Shown here: positions 25,008-28,456 of the stretch, piece after piece | Layout: every line of letters starts with the position of its first letter | Numbering within the stretch: the first letter of the stretch is position 1 | Source of the DNA: an uncultured Eubacterium sp. | GTDB lineage: Bacteria > Bacillota > Clostridia > Peptostreptococcales > Anaerovoracaceae | Direction: 5' to 3' | DNA length: 28,456 nucleotides | NCBI GenBank assembly: GCA_902495595.1 | Contig: CABUXV010000030.1 | Coordinates: 1-28,456 of the forward strand | The notes under the pieces: model-generated | The model's database searches: none | What the model saw: the letters and a program-made list of their open reading frames with translations, nothing else | Told to the model about the DNA's origin: nothing | Made by a program: the position numbers and the translations under genes

Positions 25008-25817
25008 ATGAAAAAAAGTCACAGAGTAGGTGCTATATGCCAGATTTTAACCGAGTCCCCGGAGAAAATATTTACATTAAGCTATTTCTGCGATAAATTT
25101 TCAGCAGCTAAATCAAGTATAAGCGAAGACATAAGCGCTGCCAAAGAAGCTGTAAAAGCAACAGGCTATGGATATATAGAAACCATTGCCGGAGCATCGG
25201 GAGGCGTTAAATACGTTCCCGATATTTCCCAGGAAAAAGCACGTGAGGTGCAGGAAAATTTATGCGCGCTTTTAAAGGAAGAAAACCGCATTTTAGGAGG
25301 TGGCTTTCTATATACTTCAGATATAATGTATAATCCTGAAATAGTAAAAGGTATGGCTCAAATATTTGCAAAAAAGTTTAGAAAATCCGGAGCCGATTAT
25401 ATAGCTACCATAGAAACAAAAGGCATTCCTGTAGCATTCATGACTGCTCATCTTTTAAACATTCCTGTAATAGTAATAAGGCGTGAAACCAAGATATCAG
25501 AAGGAGCTACGGTAAGTATCAATTACTTCCCAGGTTCTTCCGAAAGACTTCAAAAAATGTCCATATCAAAACGCGCAGCAGCTCCCGGCTCCAAAGTTCT
25601 CATTATAGATGATTTCATGCGCGGAGGAGGAAGCATAAAAGGTATCTGCGAAATATTTTCAGAAGTCGATATTGAAGTTGTGGGGAAAGGAGTTGCCATC
25701 GCAAATATAGAACCTAAAAAGAAAAAAGTCCAGGACTATTTTCCTATCGTTCACCTGGGTAAAGTTGATGAAACAAGCAAAAAAGTTACGGCTCTGCCGA
25801 ATTGTCAGATTTTTTAA
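25008..25817 (+). CDS. purR: Purine operon repressor
   Basis: A 269-residue PurR of the Gram-positive type: an N-terminal winged-helix DNA-binding domain (about 1-70, SHRVGAICQILTESPEKIFTL) fused to a phosphoribosyltransferase-like domain without enzyme activity. The PRPP-binding loop VLIIDDFMRGGGS is at about 197-209. In Bacillus this protein represses purine genes and is released by PRPP. Here PRPP would come from prs at 21049-21999. A GTG two codons upstream (25002) overlaps the Shine-Dalgarno, so ATG 25008, 5 nt after GAGG (24999-25002), is chosen. It precedes spoVG by 82 bp, as in Bacillus but without an intervening ridA (yabJ) gene. A clear PurBox upstream could not be verified by eye. 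Confidence 0.93.
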   Translation: MKKSHRVGAICQILTESPEKIFTLSYFCDKFSAAKSSISEDISAAKEAVKATGYGYIETIAGASGGVKYVPDISQEKAREVQENLCALLKEENRILGGGFLYTSDIMYNPEIVKGMAQIFAKKFRKSGADYIATIETKGIPVAFMTAHLLNIPVIVIRRETKISEGATVSINYFPGSSERLQKMSISKRAAAPGSKVLIIDDFMRGGGSIKGICEIFSEVDIEVVGKGVAIANIEPKKKKVQDYFPIVHLGKVDETSKKVTALPNCQIF

Positions 25818-25824
25818 AATTCAC

Positions 25825-25853
25825 TTGTTAAGCCCCCCTTTCTAGTGTATAAT
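25825..25853 (+). promoter_or_regulatory. Sigma-A type promoter of spoVG
   Basis: TTGTTA (25825-25830) and a perfect TATAAT (25848-25853) are spaced by 17 nt, about 46 nt before the spoVG start. The spacer contains a run of six C. In Bacillus spoVG is driven by sigma-H; no sigma-H-like sequence was recognised here, so vegetative expression is likely. Confidence 0.75.
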
Positions 25854-25899
25854 ACAAATATCTTATTGAAACAATGGGGCACGAAAGGCGGTACTACAA

Positions 25900-26190
25900 A
25901 TGAATATTACTGATGTAAGAATTCGCAAGGTTAACGATGAAGGCAAAATGAAAGCTGTAGTTTCTATCACATTTGATGACGAATTTGTTGTTCATGATAT
26001 CAAAATAATCGAAGGACAAAATGGTCTGTTCATCGCTATGCCTAGCAGAAAAATGGGTGAGGGGGACTTCAGAGACATCGCCCATCCTCTGGTTTCCGAA
26101 ACAAGGAATAAAATCAGAGATGCTATATTTGAGGAATACGAAAAGGTAATTGCTCAGAAAGCAGCTGAATCAGAGAGCGCAGATCAGTAA
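25900..26190 (+). CDS. spoVG: Septation/regulatory protein SpoVG
   Basis: A 96-residue SpoVG. The sequence MNITDVRIRKVNDEGKMKAV, followed by VSITFDDEFVVHDIKIIEG, LFIAMPSRKMGEGDFRDIAHPL and RNKIRDAIFEEY, is diagnostic. SpoVG is a small nucleic-acid-binding regulator that affects septation during sporulation in Bacillus, and envelope and virulence genes in other Firmicutes. ATG 25900 has AAAGGCGG 8 nt upstream. It has its own promoter (25825-25853) and terminator (26202-26232). Its presence next to purR, with prs, pth and mfd a short distance away, matches the Bacillus neighbourhood. Confidence 0.97.
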   Translation: MNITDVRIRKVNDEGKMKAVVSITFDDEFVVHDIKIIEGQNGLFIAMPSRKMGEGDFRDIAHPLVSETRNKIRDAIFEEYEKVIAQKAAESESADQ

Positions 26191-26201
26191 ACAAAAAAGA
26201 T

Positions 26202-26232
26202 AAAGACTATCCGAAAACGGATAGTCTTTTTT
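26202..26232 (+). terminator. Intrinsic terminator of spoVG
   Basis: AAAGACTATCCG (26202-26213) and CGGATAGTCTTT (26218-26229) form a 12-bp stem with an AAAA loop, followed by T to 26232, 11 nt past the spoVG stop. Repeat copy C starts within its T tract. Confidence 0.93.
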
Positions 26233-26360
26233 ATAGTATAGGAAATATCGTATTACGAGATTTACGTATGCTTCAAAGAAAGTACCTTGCGAAGCAACGC
26301 CTCTTGCGGGCGACATGTATGCAAAGGAATCTCCGATTCCGTCTTGCGCACTTTTTTTAT
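26227..26360 (+). repeat. Three-hairpin intergenic element, copy C
   Basis: On the plus strand, directly after the spoVG terminator. Hairpin I is AAATATCGT/ACGAGATTT (26243-26251 and 26255-26263, one mismatch). The conserved core TTCAAAGAAAGTACCTTGCG spans 26272-26291. Hairpin II is CGCC/GGCG (26298-26301 and 26309-26312). Hairpin III has outer arms GTATGCA/TGCGCAC (26317-26323 and 26345-26351, one wobble and one mismatch) and inner arms GGAATC/GATTCC (26326-26331 and 26335-26340), followed by seven T (26352-26358). It is nearly the same as copy B but in the opposite chromosomal orientation. Confidence 0.85.
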
Positions 26361-26412
26361 TTTACCAAAATAACTGTAAAAGTTTAGCTGCGAATCCATC
26401 GAAAAAGGAAAA

Positions 26413-26666
26413 TATCCAAATCTTCAATATTTCATATGATTTTTGATAAAATGCCGCATATATCCCTTGTCAAAAATACACCGCTAACCAAAACCCCTGT
26501 ATAGGAAGACCTTTTGGATAAAAAAGCGGCATAATTTACATAGAATTTCTATCAAACTGACCAAAACGGCCTTTAAATTGAGGGTTTTGGATAATAGGTT
26601 TCAACCGAGCCTGATAAACAGGTTCTTTTTATCCAAAATGAGCTTGCAGACAGTGTTTTTGGATAA
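26413..26666. repeat. Tandem array of CCAAAA-N18-TTTTGGATAA palindromes, period 71-73 bp
   Basis: TTTTGGATAA occurs at 26512, 26585 and 26657, with a degenerate TTTTGATAA at 26441, giving spacings of 71, 73 and 72 bp. Each perfect copy is preceded by CCAAAA (26488, 26561, 26633) with exactly 18 nt between the arms. The degenerate one is preceded by CCAAAT at 26416. The last unit is a full TTATCCAAAA/TTTTGGATAA inverted repeat. Loop and spacer sequences do not resemble each other. Some spacers carry their own hairpins, such as ATAGA/TCTAT in the second and GAGCCTG/CAGGTTC in the third. Not a CRISPR: the conserved part is too short. Function unknown. Confidence 0.8.
26607..26630 (+). terminator. 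Weak terminator-like hairpin inside the palindrome array
   Basis: GAGCCTG (26607-26613) and CAGGTTC (26619-26625) pair over 7 bp with one G-T wobble, and five T follow on the plus strand. No plus-strand gene lies between the spoVG terminator and this site, so it could be a back-up terminator or incidental. Confidence 0.35.
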
Positions 26667-26691
26667 TTAATTCATTCCTCAGGTCGATGCT

Positions 26692-28116
26692 CTACTCCAC
26701 ATTGATTACTCTTATAAGATTTGTAGTTCCCGATACCTGAAGCGGCATTCCCGCACTTAACACAACGCAGTCGTCTTTTTTAACAAAACCCATTCTCTTA
26801 GCGCCTTGAACTGCTTCTTCCATAAGGTCATTCCAGTTATCGCTTATTTTAGTAAGCACCGGGTATACTCCTCTTGTCAAAGCCTGCTGATGGTATGATT
26901 TTTCCTTTGGCGTGGCTGCTATTACAGGTTCTTTAGGCTTATATTTTGCCATCATCTCAGCAGTATATCCTGAAGTAGTAATAGCTATTATAGCGCTTGC
27001 TTTAATATCTCTCGCCGTCGTGCACGCTGCGTGCCCCATGGCATTTGATACATCCTTATGGTCTGATTCTACCTCAAGAAATTTATACTGGTTCACTTCT
27101 TCTGCATCCAGTTCCGCCTGCCTTACTATTTTTGACATGACTTTTACAGTTTCAACAGGAAAATTACCTGCAGCACTCTCCCCTGAAAGCATAACAGCAG
27201 AAGTACCGTCAAATACAGCATTTGCAACATCGGTTATTTCTGCTCTTGTCGGCGCTGTGTTATTTGTCATGGATTCCAGCATTTGAGTTGCGGTTATAAC
27301 AGTTTTTCCGGCTTTGCAGCATTCTTTAATAAATTTTTTCTGTATACCTGGTAATTTTTCAAAATCCACTTCAACGCCCATATCTCCTCTGGCAATCATT
27401 ATTCCGTCAGAAAGTGCTAATATGCCTTTAAAATTTTCTATACCTTCAGTATTTTCTATCTTGGAAATTATTTTTATCTTTTCCCCACCGTTTTCATTTA
27501 GCAATGTTCTCAATGCAATGACATCATTTTCATTTCTGACAAATGAAGCCGCAACGTAATCCACATCCATTTGAATACCAAAAAGTATATCGCTTCTGTC
27601 AGCTTCGCTTATATATTCAAGAGCAATGGATTTATTGGGTATATTAACGCCTTTTCTGTTGCTTACTCTGCCTCCGGAAACAACTTTGCAAATAACCTCG
27701 TTATCCGACGTATCCATTACCTTTAATTTTATTCTCCCATCATCAATAAGTATATCAGTACCTTTTTCAACCTGAGAAGGCAAGGCTTCATAAGTTGTTC
27801 CTACACCATGGCTGTCACCTGCGTATATTTCGGAAGATAAAATAAACTCCTGACCATCTTTAAGAATTTCAAATCCGTTTTTAAAATCCCTTAGTCTTAT
27901 TTCAGGACCTTTGGTATCCAGCAGTACAGCAGCAGGAATATTCATGCTGTCTCTGACACTCCTGAAAGTTTCTATGGTTTTTCTGTGCTCTTCATGAGTC
28001 CCGTGAGAAAAATTTAATCTCGCCACATTCATCCCTGCCTCAAGCATATCTCTCATTACATTTTTATCATTGCTTGCCGGACCCAATGTACAAACAATTT
28101 TTGTTTTCTTTAACAT
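26692..28116 (-). CDS. pyk: Pyruvate kinase
   Basis: A 474-residue pyruvate kinase that transfers phosphate from phosphoenolpyruvate to ADP in the last step of glycolysis. Motifs are MLKKTKIVCTLGPAS and NVARLNFSHGTHEEH at the N-terminus, the B-domain (about 70-170), IISKIENTEGIENF with the catalytic lysine near 220, IMIARGDMGVE near 242-252 and VITATQMLESM near 277-287. The C-terminal allosteric domain ends LIRVINVE. It lacks the extra PEP-utiliser-like C-terminal domain found in some Bacillus enzymes. ATG 28116 has GAGGTGG just upstream. It appears monocistronic. No conventional terminator follows its stop on the minus strand; transcription would run into the palindrome array. Confidence 0.97.
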   Translation of the reverse strand: MLKKTKIVCTLGPASNDKNVMRDMLEAGMNVARLNFSHGTHEEHRKTIETFRSVRDSMNIPAAVLLDTKGPEIRLRDFKNGFEILKDGQEFILSSEIYAGDSHGVGTTYEALPSQVEKGTDILIDDGRIKLKVMDTSDNEVICKVVSGGRVSNRKGVNIPNKSIALEYISEADRSDILFGIQMDVDYVAASFVRNENDVIALRTLLNENGGEKIKIISKIENTEGIENFKGILALSDGIMIARGDMGVEVDFEKLPGIQKKFIKECCKAGKTVITATQMLESMTNNTAPTRAEITDVANAVFDGTSAVMLSGESAAGNFPVETVKVMSKIVRQAELDAEEVNQYKFLEVESDHKDVSNAMGHAACTTARDIKASAIIAITTSGYTAEMMAKYKPKEPVIAATPKEKSYHQQALTRGVYPVLTKISDNWNDLMEEAVQGAKRMGFVKKDDCVVLSAGMPLQVSGTTNLIRVINVE

Positions 28117-28133
28117 ATGACCACCTCTTTATT

Positions 28134-28142
28134 ATTATATCA
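28134..28142 (-). promoter_or_regulatory. Extended -10 promoter of pyk
   Basis: TGATATAAT on the minus strand, about 18 nt before the pyk start, combines a perfect TATAAT with a TGn extension. No good -35 is seen. The implied leader is very short, so this is tentative. Confidence 0.4.
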
Positions 28143-28208
28143 CAAAATTACAAGATGCTTATAGTACAGCTCAGAACACACAACTTCTCATAATTATTCT
28201 TTGCATTT

Positions 28209-28235
28209 AAAAAGGTCGTCCTTAAGACGACCTTT
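28209..28235 (-). terminator. Intrinsic terminator after the tRNA pair
   Basis: AAAGGTCGTC (28211-28220) and GACGACCTTT (28226-28235) form a 10-bp stem with a 5-nt loop, followed on the minus strand by a T run. It lies 6 nt downstream of the tRNA-Gln CCA end. Confidence 0.9.
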
Positions 28236-28240
28236 ATTAT

Positions 28241-28315
28241 TGGCTAGGGTAGCAGGATTCGAACCTGCGCATGATGGAATCAGAATCCATTGCCTTACCG
28301 CTTGGCGATACCCCA
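28241..28315 (-). tRNA. tRNA-Gln (anticodon CTG)
   Basis: A 75-nt cloverleaf on the minus strand with CCA encoded. The acceptor TGGGGTA pairs with TACCCTA, the anticodon stem ATGGA/TCCAT encloses loop TTCTGAT with anticodon CTG, and the T arm contains GGTTCGAATCC. It reads CAG codons. Confidence 0.93.
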
Positions 28316-28347
28316 ACGTGCAACCTTTTTCGTAAAGTCAATATTAA

Positions 28348-28424
28348 TGGGGTGGATAGTGGGATTCGAACCCACGCATAACGGAGCCACAACCCGCTGT
28401 CTTAACCACTTGACTATACCCACC
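28348..28424 (-). tRNA. tRNA-His (anticodon GTG)
   Basis: A 77-nt cloverleaf on the minus strand with CCA encoded. The extra G at position -1, typical of tRNA-His, is encoded and faces discriminator C. The anticodon loop is TTGTGGC with anticodon GTG, and the T arm contains GGTTCGAATCC. It lies 32 bp upstream of tRNA-Gln and is probably co-transcribed with it. Confidence 0.95.
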
Positions 28425-28456
28425 ATATAATATTATATCCAAATATCTTTGATAAA

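Noticed and set aside
26413..26666. CRISPR array in the spoVG-pyk gap
   Set aside because: The periodic unit keeps only a 6-base arm and a 10-base arm, the spacing between arms is filled with variable sequence, and no cas gene is present.

Overview
This window reads as chromosomal DNA of an AT-rich, Gram-positive, probably spore-forming member of the Clostridia. The evidence is SpoVG next to PurR, a T-box leader in front of ileS, strong AGGAGG ribosome-binding sites, a BMP-type lipoprotein with a Gram-positive lipobox, and clostridial-style citrate synthase and pyruvate kinase. Genus cannot be assigned from the sequence alone. There is no rRNA, prophage, insertion sequence, CRISPR array or obvious foreign island. 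Most genes are core housekeeping genes on the minus strand.

Layout. 1-6016 (minus) is a DNA-repair operon, uvrB-uvrA, followed by an EamA transporter and the start of a nicotinate phosphoribosyltransferase gene that leaves the window. A 355-bp divergent gap separates it from a citrate synthase gene on the plus strand (6372-7859). 8047-11453 (minus) is a compact cluster: EamA transporter, Nudix CoA pyrophosphatase, nitrilase-family amidase and BMP lipoprotein. 11640-12062 is a free-standing small P-loop protein with its own promoter and terminator. 12188-16979 is a T-box-controlled ileS, a small helix-turn-helix-like protein and rlmN. 17014-24130 (minus) is the cell-wall, nucleotide and repair cluster murC - stand-alone GlmU acetyltransferase half - prs - pth - mfd. 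A small CxCxxC protein (24492-24851, minus) diverges from purR-spoVG on the plus strand. Pyruvate kinase and tRNA-Gln plus tRNA-His close the window on the minus strand. The purR/spoVG and glmU/prs/pth/mfd neighbourhood matches the Bacillus arrangement, but here it is broken into two oppositely transcribed blocks.

The most unusual content is intergenic. (1) A structured element of about 136 nt occurs three times (7862-8004, 24315-24450, 26227-26360). It always lies directly after the intrinsic terminator of the upstream gene and in that gene's sense orientation. Each copy shows three hairpins at matching positions, with the last followed by a T tract like a second terminator. Two copies are nearly 90 % identical by hand alignment. 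The third is diverged but keeps the hairpins with different base pairs. I do not recognise it as a known family. (2) The convergent spoVG-pyk gap also holds an array (26413-26666) of the motif CCAAAA-N18-TTTTGGATAA repeated at 71-73 bp intervals, with unrelated sequence between the conserved arms. The motif resembles a DnaA box with one change. Secondary points are an isoleucyl-tRNA synthetase whose HIGH motif reads GIHH, and the missing uridylyltransferase half of GlmU.
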